A stretch of DNA of 64,000 nt, from assembly GCA_029204045.2 (NCBI GenBank), contig CM055074.1:22195471-22259470 (forward strand), read 5' to 3'. The position numbers were made by a program, and so were the translations under genes. Shown piece after piece: positions 41,703 through 53,518 of the stretch. How positions within the stretch are numbered: the first letter of the stretch is position 1; the number at the start of each line of letters is the position of its first letter. Source of the DNA: Tillandsia leiboldiana (taxonomy: Eukaryota > Streptophyta > Magnoliopsida > Poales > Bromeliaceae). The notes under the pieces are model-generated. The model saw nothing but the letters and a program-made list of their open reading frames with translations, had not been told where the DNA came from and ran no database searches.

Positions 41703-43347
41703 GACTGGGGCACAAAAACTGTCCCAACCGAACTAGGATTGTCTTCAGTTCGATTGTATCCAAGGCCGAAACGGTTTGTTTGACCAAGACCAAGCATCTT
41801 ATCCAACTTGCTCCTTCCAGAAGAAAATCTCTTTAAATCATCTTTAAGTTGGAAAATGGTCTTTTTCATTTCCATTTTTTCTGTCGAGCCTCGGAGTAGA
41901 GCTTCAAGACGTAACCAACTTTATCAACCATTTTTACATGTTCCTTCTCGAAATGCTCATTTTTCTCTTGAAGTGAAACATTTGCTTTTATCAAGTTATC
42001 CCTTTCCACTTCAAGACCGGTTGAGAGAGAAGTTACCCTTTTTACTTCTTCTTCGAGATCCTGCAATCTCCCTCTCAACCCCTTATTTTGCTTTGCCAGT
42101 TTCTTTGAATCCTTTAAGAGTTTATGGTAAGCAAAAGCAAAGTCTTCACCTTCGGAATTACTCGATTCGTTGTCCGTTGCATTCTTTTCAACTTGGGAGG
42201 AGTTGGACAATGAATCGGATGTACTTGCCATAAAGCATACGAAATGTGAAGTTGTGGACGCGTGGAACACCGTTGCGTTATTCTCTTCATCACTGGAAGA
42301 TGACTCATTTGACGTTGAGGTGTCATCCCAAGTGACGGCTTGCATCACTTTCTTCTTCGACGGATTCTTATTTGGACACTCCGTTGAGATATGGCCGTAC
42401 CCTCGGCACTTGAAGCATTAGACTTGTCCCTCTGAGCTTTTCTTAGCCTTTGAAAGACTCTCTTGCTTTCTTGACTTGTGGCTTGAAAAACCTTTGCCTT
42501 TCTTCGACTTTACGAAGGATGAAGTTTTACTTAAATTACCCCTTCGAAAGTTTCAGCGAAATTTTCTTGTCAAGAGAGCAAGTTGCTTCTCAAAGTCCTC
42601 CATAGATAGGTTCTCGTCATCGTCTGAGGAGGATGAATCCGCGTCTTCTTCTTTTGTTGTTTTCAACGCAAAACCTGAAGACTTAGAAGTAGATGCTTTT
42701 CCAGAAGAATAGTTAGTAGGAAATGTCATTTCATATGTTTGAAGTGCACCAACTAATTCTTCTACACGGATTTCGTCCGGGTGTTTAATAGTTTCAATGG
42801 CCGTAACCTTAGAACGAAATCTTTCAGGAAGAGTCCTTAAAATCTTTCTTACAACTTTAAATTCTGGAATTTTCTCTCCCAAGTTAGCATATGTATTCAC
42901 GATGTCTTGCAATCGCGTATAGTAATCTGTGAACGATTCATTTTCTGCCATGAAAATAGAGTCAAACTTGCTCGTAAGCATTTGCAGTTTTTGAATCTTC
43001 ACAAGGTTTGTTCCCTCATGTGTAACTTGTAGAACATCCCATATTTCTTTCGCAGTCTCACATACCGAGACGCGAGAGAACTCAGTTTGCGATAAAGCAT
43101 TAAATAAGGCGTTAATTCCTTTGCCATTGTAAGAAGATGAGTCAATCTCTTCCTTGGTCCATTTCGACCTAGGTTTGATGGTGTGAACATCAATAATAAC
43201 TTCAGTTGGATTTGACCATCCTAACTCGATAGATTGCCACACCCGTTCGTCGATGGAAATTAAAAAGGCTTTCATCCGTACTTTCCAGTAGGCATAGTTT
43301 GTTCCATCGAAGAACGGGGGTCTGTTGATGTTTTCACCTTCAACCAT
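41703..43347 (-). pseudogene. gag: Cop1 gag (Ty1/copia, SIRE/Maximus-like), truncated
   Basis: The minus-strand frame starts MVEGENINRPPFFDG at 43347 and aligns along its whole length with Cop2 gag. A TGA at 42553-42555 replaces an Arg codon of Cop2 and a TAA at 42418-42420 replaces a Gln codon, both C-to-T changes. A CCHC knuckle (CFKCRGYGHISTEC) follows directly. A Ser/Glu-rich segment and a coiled-coil-like region come next, with a frame break near 41870. The sequence ends at 41702 where G4 inserted. Protease, integrase, RT and RNase H are not in the window. Confidence 0.9.
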
Positions 43348-43366
43348 TGTTTACAACCCTATTCCC

Positions 43367-43378
43367 GCTCCGATACCA
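43367..43378 (-). other. Cop1 primer-binding site
   Basis: Minus-strand TGGTATCGGAGC, initiator methionine tRNA type with one change, next to the LTR. Confidence 0.85.
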
Positions 43379-43380
43379 AT

Positions 43381-44742
43381 TGTTGGGTTATGCTTATAAT
43401 AAGGATCTAAATAGGGGAAAAACCACCTAGAGGGGGTGAATAGGTGTAAACGATAAACACTCAAAAATCTTTGCGTAATAAAAACCCAATGCGGAAATGA
43501 AAATAACACGCAAGATTTTTACGTGGAAAACTCCAAAACCAGGAGTAAAAAACCACGGGACCGATAACACGGTGAAATCAACTAAGATTATAACACGTAC
43601 AAAGGTGATATAACGCACTCACAGACGACTCATCCTTTTTCCATACGCTCCGAGTTGATCTTCTCCGCTCGCTCCGCAACGCGCCTCGAATCCACGATTT
43701 GCGTCCAACGCCGAATCCACGGCGTCCAACGTCGAGTCCACGACGTCTGACCGAATCCACGGTCTCCACCAAGTAGTACGTCTCGATCACACGAACGTAC
43801 CTCGCTCCGAATCCACGAGAGCGGTTGCACCTTGAATCCACAAGGCCACGCGAATCCTCGCGCCGATTTTGGGAAAAATCATTGTTTTGTTGGTGGTGAT
43901 GATCCGCCGAATACTTAGATCAAAGATAGATCGGAAATGCCATCTAAGTATTCATTAATTTGATTCTACTCAAAATCTGAGTATGAAAATCTAGAATCAA
44001 ATTAATTAATATAGATGAAGAAACATAGAATTAAATCTAGTTATTTCTTTTCTTCTCTATATGTGGATCTCTAAGTTTTTCTCCGTTAATTTTTATCTGT
44101 CATTTCCCATAGATAAAACTTAGTGTGGATTACCCTAAAAGATAGAATTAGGGTTTACTTATAGGTTAGAAACCATTGGAAGATGATAAGAATCAAAAAC
44201 TGATTGTAACAGAATTTTTCCCGCACGACGGTCCGGACCGGATTAGGCTCGTTCAGGACTGTCGTTGTTTTTCAGAGAATTCCTGAAAAATCAAGGTTTG
44301 GGGTCCTGAACGAAATCCACGGTCCAGACTGTTCATGCAGTTTCAGCAAACTCCACGTTCGGGGTCCGGAACAAAATCCTATGGTCCGGACTGTTCATGC
44401 AGTTTCACCAAAATCCACATTCGGGGTCCGAAACAAAACAGCGATGTTCAGGACTGGATTTGTGCATGAACTACCAACGTTCGGGGTCCGGACTGTAGTT
44501 CCCTGTTCCGGATCCTGAACATGTAACTTGTCCAGTTTTTAATTTTTATGCGATTAAAAACCAATCCAAGTGTTTCTACATTATAAGAGGTATTCAGATC
44601 ACCATTAATGTTTAGTTAAACTTACCTGATCATTTTGAATTCTTCTTTCTTGAGATTGAGGTATATGATCCAAGCTTCTTTATCTTCAATCTTCAAGACT
44701 TAAATACTTTCACGAAATACGCCAAAACTAAAATCCTTAACA
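43381..44742 (-). repeat. Cop1 5' LTR
   Basis: 1362 bp. On minus it starts TGTTAAGGATTTTAG and ends TAACCCAACA. The first half contains repeated CCGGACCCCGAAC-type motifs (plus 44220-44520), and the second half repeated CGTGGATTCG (plus 43670-43830). It was inserted in Cop2 RT; the duplication would start CATAC at 44743, with its partner outside the window. Confidence 0.9.
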
Positions 44743-46026
44743 CATACCATGCTTGCGGTGCTTGTTTTAGACCGTAAAGAGCCTTTTTCAAACGAAAAAC
44801 AAGGTTAGGTAGTTTATGGTCAATGAAACCTTTCAGTTGTGCCACATAAACTTCCTCATTTAAAAACCCATTTAAAAAGGCGCTCTTAACATCCATTTGA
44901 AAAAGTTTGATTTTAAAATGACAAGCAATCGCAAAGAGGATGCGAATTGACTCGAGACGAGCTACCGGGGCGAACGTCTCACCAAAGTCTATACCTTCAA
45001 TTTGTGAATAGCCCTGAGCAACTTGGCATGCTTTGTTCCTGATGATGGTACCATCCTCGTTTTTCTTGTTCTTGAAAATCCACTTAGTACCAATTATGTT
45101 GTGTTGCTTTGGAGGCTTCGTTAATTCCCATACTTTGTTTCCTTCGAACTGATGGAGCTCTTCCTGCATTGCTTCAATCCAGTAATCATCCTGAAGAGCT
45201 TCATCGACGTTCTTTGGTTCTATCATGGAGACGTAACACGCGACTCCACAAACCAACTGTCTCCGAGTCCTGACTCCTTCCTGTGGGTCTCCAATAATGT
45301 TTGATTCTGGATGATCCTTGGAGATACGTAGCGTTTGAGGTAACGGAGTACTCGGAGGTACGTGCGATGATTCCTGCATATCAGATAAACTAGAAGAACC
45401 ATTAGATGCATCGACTTTATCGAAAGAATTATTATGAGAAGATGCATTTACAGGAGTATCATCATCAAGAGACATATCAGGGGTAGATTTTTCAGATGTA
45501 CAATGAAAAGCTTCATCTACTTTAACATTAAGAGATTCTACCATCGTTTTAGATTCGAGGTTAAATACCCGATATGCACTACTGTTTGTAGAATAACCCA
45601 TAAAAATTCCTTCGTCACTTCGAGAGTCGAATTTTTCAAGATTTTCGCGATCACGCAAGATATAACAACGACTCCCAAAGATTCGAAAATATTTGATATT
45701 CGGTTTTCTACAAAACCATAGCTCATTTGGTGTTTTTAAAGTTCCCGGGCGCAAATAAACTCGATTAATAACATAGACCGCGGTGTTCACTGCTTCAGCC
45801 CAAAAATGTAACGGGAGTTTCCGGCTATGAAGCATAACACGCGCCATCTCCTGAACAACCCTGTTTTTGCGCTCGACTACACCATTCTGCTGAGGTGTAT
45901 AGGGTGCAGGGAATTCATGTTTTATGCCATGGGAAGTGCAAAAATCAATGAATTTAGAATTGAGGAATTCTCCACCTCTATCACTCCGAACACGAACGAT
46001 CTTTTTATTTTTCTCATTCATAATAC
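44743..46026 (-). pseudogene. pol: Cop2 integrase core and reverse transcriptase N-terminus
   Basis: Continues Cop2 from 59897 after the G5 insertion; the reading frame carries across when the insertion and one AATAC copy are ignored. Integrase shows RSDRGGEF (second Asp) and NGVVERKNR (catalytic Glu). Then come the GIFMGYS spacer and RT with WIFKNKK, RLESIRILFAIA, and MDVKSAFLNG, ending right after GLKQAPQAWY where Cop1 inserted. The YVDD-type site, RNase H and 3' LTR are not in the window. No internal stop is seen in this part. Confidence 0.93.
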
Positions 46027-46754
46027 TGTAATATCATAGATTTTGTAACTCTTAATACCTCCTGCTAATAAAGTTTCCGTTTAAATGTAACTAATGTAAC
46101 GGGTTTACTTAAGTCAACAATTCGGAGGTGCGGGTATTTTTCTGCGATAGAGCTCGGAAAACGGAGAACGGCAGTGCGATCGGATCCGGATTCCGACTTA
46201 CGGAACTCCCGAAAAGGGGTAGAAAGTGATCGCAATGGCCAGGGGGTGCATCGAAATCCGCGTAAGTGATTTGGCATGTTTTTCGAGGAAAAAAAAGGAA
46301 TTATCTTTAAAAGAATTATCTTTAAAGAATTATCCCAGAGGATATTAATTGAGGAACTAATTAATTGAGGAATTAATTAATTGAGGAATTAATTAATTGG
46401 GATTTAAAATACCCGAAGTGGTTTTTGTCGTACAAAAGATTATTTTGTATCTCCTCCCGAAAGAAAGAGAGAGAAAAGGAAAAAGACGAAACCCTAACCG
46501 AAAAGAAACGAGAAGAAAGGCGAAACCCTAATCGGAAGGGAACGGTGGAAAATAAGGAGAAGGCTAAAGGACCCGAATCCTCCCGACGAACGTGCCGAAG
46601 CCGGGAGCGTGAACGGATAACCGTCTCCTACGATTAGAGGTAAACAAGATTTATTTTTGTATAGTTTCGCGCGGTTTTTGGGTTTCGGTCTTTAATGGAG
46701 TTTAGGAGTAGCCGTTTGCTACCAAACGTATCGCAACGCAAAGCCCTAGGGCGT

Positions 46755-47395
46755 CGACGCGCGACCGTAATGCGCGCCACGCGGGGACGGTGCCCGCGCG
46801 GCCGCGGTTAGAGCCGCGCGGGATCAAGCTTCCCGCGTGGCCGCGGCTAGGGTAAACGCTGCGCGGGAACTTGCCCGCGCGGCTGCAGTTTGCGCCGCGC
46901 GGGCGGGTGCCCGCGCGGCGGCGGCAACGCATGCCGCGCGGGACCTTGTCCGCGCGGCTGCAGTTTGTGCCGCGCGGGCGGGTGCCCGCGCGGCGGCGGC
47001 AGCTCATGCCGCGCGGGCACTTGCCCGCGCGGCTGCGGTTTGTGCCGCGCGGCGGCGGCAGCACGTGCCGCGCAGGGCCATGCCCGCGCGGCAGCGGCTT
47101 GTGCCGCGCGGGCGGGCGCCCGCGCGGTTGCGGCGCGCGATGTCGGTGCCCGCGCGGCCGCGGCAAGTGCCGCGCGGGGCCGGCGCCCGCGCGGCCGCGG
47201 TTTGCGCCGTGCGGGGCTGAGGTCCCCACGGTTGCGGTTGAGACCGCGCGGGGTTGGTGCCCGCGCGGCCGCGGCGTGCGCCGCGCGGAGCTAGGTTCCG
47301 CGCGGTCACGACAAATGCCGCGCGGGGCCGGTGCCCGCGCGGCCGTACGACACGCAACTCCGCGGCGGCGGCCGCGTCGTTCAAACGCGCGCGGG
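46755..47395. repeat. GC-rich stem-loop array in G5 5' LTR
   Basis: Repeated inverted arms such as GCCGCGCGGG/CCCGCGCGGC with 4 to 6 base loops, spaced alternately about 36 and 39 bp. ORFs on both strands over it are Ala/Arg/Gly-rich artefacts. Confidence 0.85.
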
Positions 47396-47771
47396 CGCCA
47401 CCGCCGGGTCGAGTTGTCCTTAGTCTTTTTTTGAGTCGTCGGGCTCGGTTTGTCCACTATTATATTGTTGATCTGACCACGGCTCTTTTGGGTCTACTTC
47501 TAGGTCCGGGCGTCAACAGAGAGCAAGGTTCGGTCTCCAGAGTACGCATTTCGCATAATCGAGGTGGGTAGGTGTTGGTTATTACCGGTGTGGTGTCGTT
47601 TTCGAGTACTCGTTTGATAAAGTAGATATGTTGATAGTTTGACTAACCCCATAGCATGTGAATCCCTTCTTATTTGTCAAGAAAAGCGGCTGCGTTCGCA
47701 GGTGCATTATACTGTTCTGACTAAAGAGGCTGAGGTCGCAAGGCAAAATAAATTACTCATATTTCTTGCAC

Positions 47772-47806
47772 GCACACCGGCAGTTTGGCCACTGCAGAGG
47801 GTGTAT
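47772..47806 (+). other. LTR stem-loop module H1 (G5 5' LTR)
   Basis: Inner stem is GCAGT/ACTGC here, versus GCGGT/ACCGC in G1, G3 and sA: a paired change around the unchanged TTGGCC loop. Outer stem ACACC/GGTGT. The 3' LTR copy is at 58895-58929, with a G-T wobble in the inner stem. Confidence 0.72.
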
Positions 47807-48625
47807 TTTTCCGAAAAGATGGTAAGTCATTTACCCATGTACCCCACAAGGGGAGGTTAGTGGGGACCCCTCAAGGGGAGGCAGCTGCTACTTGGGCAGT
47901 CGAGGGGTTGGAGCCACCAAGATGATGAGTACGGTATTGGGGTTGGGGCCCAAATTATTATGAATGCTGGGGTAGGTGCCCAGCGGGACTTTCAACAGGG
48001 ATTTAGCGATACATGAGGGGGAGGGGGAAAGTAAATTCTCCGGTGATTCGGTGTGTTCATTCTATTATTGCGTTTACTTACATGTTTCTACTTTATCAGT
48101 CACTGACAACCCACACTGTGACAGGTTCGAGTAGGGGTGGAATTCGGGACGACAGTGAGGCATCTGTTAGAGGACACTAGCCGAGAGGGCTAGTAAAATG
48201 ATACGTTACTTCCTTTACCATTGGTTATTTAGTTACACTATGGTTAGTTTAGTTGTGGTGCATTTACTGTGGTTTCTGATTGATGTTGGGATGAGGAATT
48301 CCTTGTAATTAACTGGTGAATGATAGGATGTGTAATTGTGGCTTGTTTTCAAATACAAACCGGTTTCAAAAGTGTTTTCAAAGCAGGTGCCGTGTGGGCA
48401 CCGATTTTAAAACCCGTGGATTTATCCTTTCAAGTTAATGGCCGCACAAAGAGTTTGCGAAAACGTTTTAGAAAACTGGGTGTCGTGTCGGCACCGATTT
48501 TCAAAACCCATGGGTTTATGCTATAGTCTTATAGAATAGCGGTGATGATGTGATTTAGTATAATCTCTCCTCTTTGCGTGTCATGTTTGGAATGGTTAAA
48601 GTATCCGACTTGTTGGCAATGCCGT

Positions 48626-48674
48626 GCATATACAAAGGAGACTCCGCCCGTTTGGGGAGTGAATTTGTATATGC
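48626..48674 (+). other. LTR-end stem-loop H2 (G5 5' LTR)
   Basis: GCATATACAAA/TTTGTATATGC outer stem and ACTCC/GGAGT inner stem. Its 3' LTR copy is at 59749-59797. Confidence 0.75.
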
Positions 48675-48780
48675 GGCGGGTCTGATACGCGTCGGAGGCA
48701 AGGTTCAGTAAAATATTTTAGAAAAAAAAAGAGGTACGTTTTTCCGCAATGCTAGAACCTCCGGGGCGTGACAGATTTTA

Positions 48781-48791
48781 TGGTATCAAAG
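48781..48791 (+). other. G5 primer-binding site
   Basis: TGGTATCAAAG, initiator methionine type with one change from the other elements. Confidence 0.83.
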
Positions 48792-48996
48792 AAACCAACT
48801 TTAACCAAGGTGATCATGACCAACATCCACAGAATGTAATGACACAAGTGACTAACTAAGTTGATAACCAAAGTATAGGTGTGTCACGTACGAGCGTGAG
48901 CGCGGGGAAATAAGGGATAGAGTCCCAGGGCTAGTAGGTCAAGGTGCTAGACCAATCGAACTATGATTAGTGGTTTTTCTTTGCTCACAGTGGAGA

Positions 48997-50285
48997 ATGG
49001 CTCGTACAAGATCGTCGACTGAAAATGCAGGAGCCGATGATGCGGCTCCAGCAACTGCGGAGAATGAACAAATTCGCCAACAGTTACGTGAGATGGCTGG
49101 ACAACTGTCAACCCTCACAGAGCACGTGCGTCAACTGACGCAGCAGCAACAGGCCGTGCCTGGGGAGAGCGCCCGGGTCCCACCGCTAGAGGCAAGCCCG
49201 CCCGTGGCAGGACCGTCTGGGACGCATGGTGAAACAACGGCCGCTCCTCCCCAGACAGCGACCACCGGGGTGTCGATGGACCAACGGACTGCACCATCGG
49301 CCGCACCCAGTCCGACGGCTTCGGGACCCGCTACGGGCGGAGCCTCCACCCAACGGACGGAACGGGACAGGGTGAGAGCAAACCTGTCCGAGTTCAAGAA
49401 ACACGACCCACCCGTATTCGAGGGAGAGACGACCGATCCCTGGGTCGTGGAGAAGTGGGTGGATACGATGGAAAAGCTTTTTGAGGATTTAATGAGGAAG
49501 AGCATGAAAGAGTCCCCCTTGCGGTTCATTGTCTTGAAGGAAATGCCCGGATATGGTGGAAAACGGTGCGCCCGGATTCCACGAAGGGCGACACCTTACC
49601 GACGTGGACCGAGTTCAGAGAAAAGCTGTTTGGAGCGTTCTTCTCCAACAGCGTGAAACAACATATGGAGGACGATCTAAAGCATATTCGGCAGGGGAAC
49701 AGATCCGTCATGGAGTATCAACGAGAGTTTGTGAGGTTGGCAAACTGCGTCCCCTTCGTCATAAGGGACGAAGCTCATAAAGCCTGCCTCTTCGTCGACG
49801 GATTACGAAGCAACATCTTCGAGGTGGTGCAAGCAGCGGACCTTCACACCTTTCAGAGGGTGGTGGATAGGGCTACCATTGTTGAGCGCGGCTTCGCTGT
49901 GACGCGCGCTCGGCGAGAGGACACGGATTTTAACAGAGATAAGAAGCGCCCGCAGTCCTTCACGGGAGGGGGACCAACCAGCGGGAGTCGGCCCCCTAAA
50001 CACCCAAAGTCGCACCACGGGGCTAAGAGCGCACCGGCAGGCGGTCAAAGACCAGGGGACAGACCCTGTGTTATCTGCAATGGAGCCCACAAAGTTACGG
50101 AGTGCGCGAAGAGGCACGACCACTGCTTCCGTTGCGGCAAGCAGGGCCATTTCCGATTCAACTGCCCCACAAACCCGGGACCAGCCTCATCCGCAGCCTC
50201 CGCCCCACCGCCACAACAGTCAGGGAGGGGAAGAATCCCCTCGGGACCCACGGCGCGCCCTCCGCCCACCCGACAGGAGGGGGAG
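48997..50285 (+). pseudogene. gag: G5 Gag, frameshifted
   Basis: Starts MARTRSSTENAG at 48997. ENEQIRQQLREMAGQL is the heptad-like N-terminus, followed by an Ala/Pro/Thr linker and WVVEKWVDTMEKLF. A frameshift at about 49490 moves the rest to another frame, which reads on from the WWK-type region to a CCHC knuckle (CFRCGKQGHFRFNC, near 50120-50165). It ends at 50285, where solo LTR sB has inserted after GGGAG. Confidence 0.88.
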
Positions 50286-53200
50286 TGTAGTGGTCCAGTT
50301 TTTCCCATGCAACCTTTCCGATGAATCCATTGTGTATAACACCTAGTATTGGTGTGTCTGGCCCATGGCGCATCAAAGGGATGCCACGGATGGACCTTGT
50401 GAGACATTGATAGCTGATTTGGCCTTCGGCTGCACTTGCCAAATTTTAGAAAAGGTTTTGGGCCAATCTGAGGTTGGATTTGGATTCAGCGCGGAAAAAC
50501 GCTTGGAAACGGCTATTTGCTTGTTAAATTTGGAGTCCGGATGACCAAAAACGGGCTTCCGGAAGTTTTCAGGGATTTTCGGTGCATGGGAGGTGACCGT
50601 GGACCAGCCTGAGCCACGTGGCGGCCTGTCATTGGACGGCTCACGCAGCTCGGTCCACGGGGAAGCGCGGCAGGTGCATGGACCATTGGCGGGCCACGTG
50701 GCGCGCCCGGAATGGCGGATGCAAGCGGCGCGGTCCAGGGAAGTTTTGCGCAGCTACGGTGGACCGGGTGCATGGCACGTGGCAGCATGGTACTGGCGGG
50801 CTCACGAAGTCGCGGTCCACGGTGGGGGCGCCTCGGTATGGTGCGCACTGTGGCGCCAGGCGGCGCTGTCGGGCCACTCGAGTACGGGCCACGCGTCGGC
50901 CCGCCGTTGGCGGGCCGTACCTACCCCCGCTGACCGCGGGGGGACACGTGGCGCGCATCGGGTCCATTGCACCGCTGTTCCCTATTGCAGGGCCACGTGG
51001 CGTCACCTCGGGCTTCCGGGCGCGTCGGACAGGAACCGCCCGACCGGGTTTTCGGGCGCAATGCGCCCGAATCCGGCCCACTTCAGTGGTGGGCTGAGCC
51101 TATAAATAGGCTTCCTTGCATTTCTTTTGGGCGTTTTAGACTTCTTTTCGCAGTGGCCTCTTCAGAAGAGTTTCTCCTCTCTCATTGCTCTACACTTTGG
51201 TGGATCCCGGGGATTTTTCGGAGGCACGCATCCCGAGGTTCGTGATTTTACGGCGCCGCGCGACGCTTGTTCACCTTCGACCCGCTTCGTCCCTTTTCAG
51301 TGTTCGGGCTTCCCCGACTAACCCCGACTTCCGATTGCGCCGATTCTTGCGCCGTTGGACTCACGACTGGTAGGACTCCAACCTCTGTGTTTTGAGCTTC
51401 CTCTTTTTCCGTGCTGACCTTGGAGTTTTCTGAGCACCCATTTGACCCATTTTTCTTCGCGGATTTTTGGATAGCACCGCGGTGTTCTAGCTGTATCTTT
51501 GCGCACAGGCGACGGATCGAGGCCATTCAAAAGGCAATTTTCATCTACACTTCGCAAGGAATCTCTTGGAGTTTTCCCTGAATTTTTGGAATATTTTCCG
51601 AAGGTGAAAGTCTCCTTTCACTGCAGTTCTTTGACACAGATTTTCTAGACAGTTTGGTTTGGGGTGTTTCCCTTGCAGAATTTGTAACTCAGCGTATAAA
51701 ACTCGGATTTGAACGTGCAGGTACTCGTTTCGACGGGTTCGTCGCGAGGATCGCGACGATATTTATCTTGTATTTTTCCGGGCATTTTTCATAGGTGAAA
51801 ACAGACAAATAGTGGACTGTTGTAAAATTGGACAGTTTTGGTTGGAATATTATATTAATAATTTATGTACTCTTTCTTTGGGGATTATGGTGCAGTACTG
51901 TGGAGACTGTTTGGACCGAGCGTGGGATTCGCTTTTGGACAGGAATTTAGCGCTCGAGGTGGGTACCGTTGTCACCTCTCACTTTTGATCACCCACTAGG
52001 CATACTAAGAGATGTTCCTAAATCATGTTGATAGCTGTATCAGTGGAATGAACTTAACATGCTTGTATGAAAGTATTGATTGGTTGTTGGCATTTGCATC
52101 TTTAGGGGACTAGCAATTAGTGAATTAATATTTCTTGGCAAAGGATAAATTGATTAAACCTTTTGATAATAATGGGCTAAAACCTTATCAGGCTTTATGT
52201 ATAATTGGGGGATATATGCAGGTGTATGGATTAGCTTATGGCATGTTAGTATTTCAGATATTCAAACAAGGGCATACTGTAAATCATTTAAGAACTAGAA
52301 CACTGAAATCATTTTAATAAGTGAAGGACTTTTGCATGCTTGTATGGTCACCTAGATAGGCCACTTTTTTCTGCTACACTATCATGCTGGAACTGACTTA
52401 GGAGAAACCATGCTTTTTACTCTTTCTCCTGTTGTCTAGTCTTAGGGGATAGTGTGCTCGGGTTCGAGCGGGGTTTGGGATAGTGTAGTCAGATATTTAG
52501 AGTTTGGGACAGATAGGGATTGATGGTTGGGTATTGCGGCAACCGCGGACTGTGGGCGGTTGACCGGGTTATTACTATTATTATTGCACCATATTAGGGA
52601 TAGAGTTTCCCTTTAGTGGATGGGTTTTCCCACTTTGAGCAGAGTCGCGACCCAGTCCTGCTATTTTACGATACTGATGATGCTGGTTACAGTGATACCT
52701 TACTCGTGTGGGTCGCTCCCCTCGAGTGCCACTCCGGAGTAGGCTTTAGACCGTGTTGGGTGCCGGTCAGACCGTGTTGGGTTCCGGTCATTTGGACAGT
52801 AGAGTTACTGAGTTCATGAGATTGATGACAGAGCAGGCAGTGCCGGATTTTATACCGGATCATCTGATTGGGTCCTGTTGGTAGATTCTTTCTCCGATGC
52901 ATCCGTAGTTACTCTTTCCGGCTTGTATTTAGAGGCACAGTAGTGGTAGCTTTATTTTATCAGTAGTTTTACTTATAGCTTACCACCTTTGTTTTATTTT
53001 CGCCTCTGGTAGACCTAGTGGGCATGTCAGAGTTTGAGGTCTACCCACTAGGGGAGGCTACTGTTTTTATAGTAGTTCTCACCCCCCACTGTTTTCCTTT
53101 TTCTTTTCCCCTTTGTTTTGCAGTGTCCTCTGCGGGAGTTGCGGGACCCTCTTCCCAGGATCGAGGTAAGAGGATTGCTGATTAGATAGCTACTTCCCCC

Positions 53201-53518
53201 ATCTCGAGTTTAGCAGTTTTGATGTATCCCCTGTACACTCAGACGGTTATTTCTCTTTTGTTGGGTCTGGCTTCGGCCAGCTGGTTGTATTTACTTCGTG
53301 AGCTGGGAGAGACACATGTATATTTATGAGTGTTTATTGTACTTTTATTTCCAGCATTTGTCTGAGATGTATTAGTTTTAGTTTAGCTCTGTTTTATGCT
53401 CCTTTATTATATTTTTATATATGAGCAGGTTACCAGCGCTTCGGGTACACAGAAAATTCCGTATGCACGGCGGATCTGTGGACGGGCCCGGGTTCTGGTT
53501 TACACCCGGGGCGTGACA
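50286..53518 (+). repeat. sB: solo family-B LTR inside G5
   Basis: 3233 bp, TGTAGTGGTCC to ACCCGGGGCGTGACA, flanked by GGGAG (50281-50285, 53519-53523). No PBS or interior, so it is a solo LTR. A GC-rich block at 50590-51085 with repeated GGCCACGTGGC-like and CGCGGTCCACGG-like motifs lies before the TATA box. The rest matches the G4 LTR in reverse. No coding potential. Confidence 0.93.
51101..51108 (+). promoter_or_regulatory. TATA box of sB
   Basis: TATAAATA in GCCTATAAATAGGC, about 815 bp into the LTR and just after the GC-rich block; the same layout is in the G4 LTR. Confidence 0.7.

Larger units (their letters stand above)
46027..48773 (+). repeat. G5 5' LTR (family A)
   Basis: 2747 bp, TGTAATATCA to CCGGGGCGTGACA. 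AT-rich TTAATTAATTG repeats at 46340-46400 precede the GC-rich stem-loop array. H1 at 47772 and H2 at 48626. Confidence 0.93.

Noticed and set aside
46702..47457. 251-codon minus-strand ORF and overlapping plus-strand ORFs
   Set aside because: Ala/Arg/Gly-rich reading of the GC hairpin array in the G5 LTR; the same at 57689-58639.
52135..52317. 60-codon ORF in sB
   Set aside because: AT-rich LTR sequence, no homology recognised, and no counterpart frame in the homologous G4 LTR.
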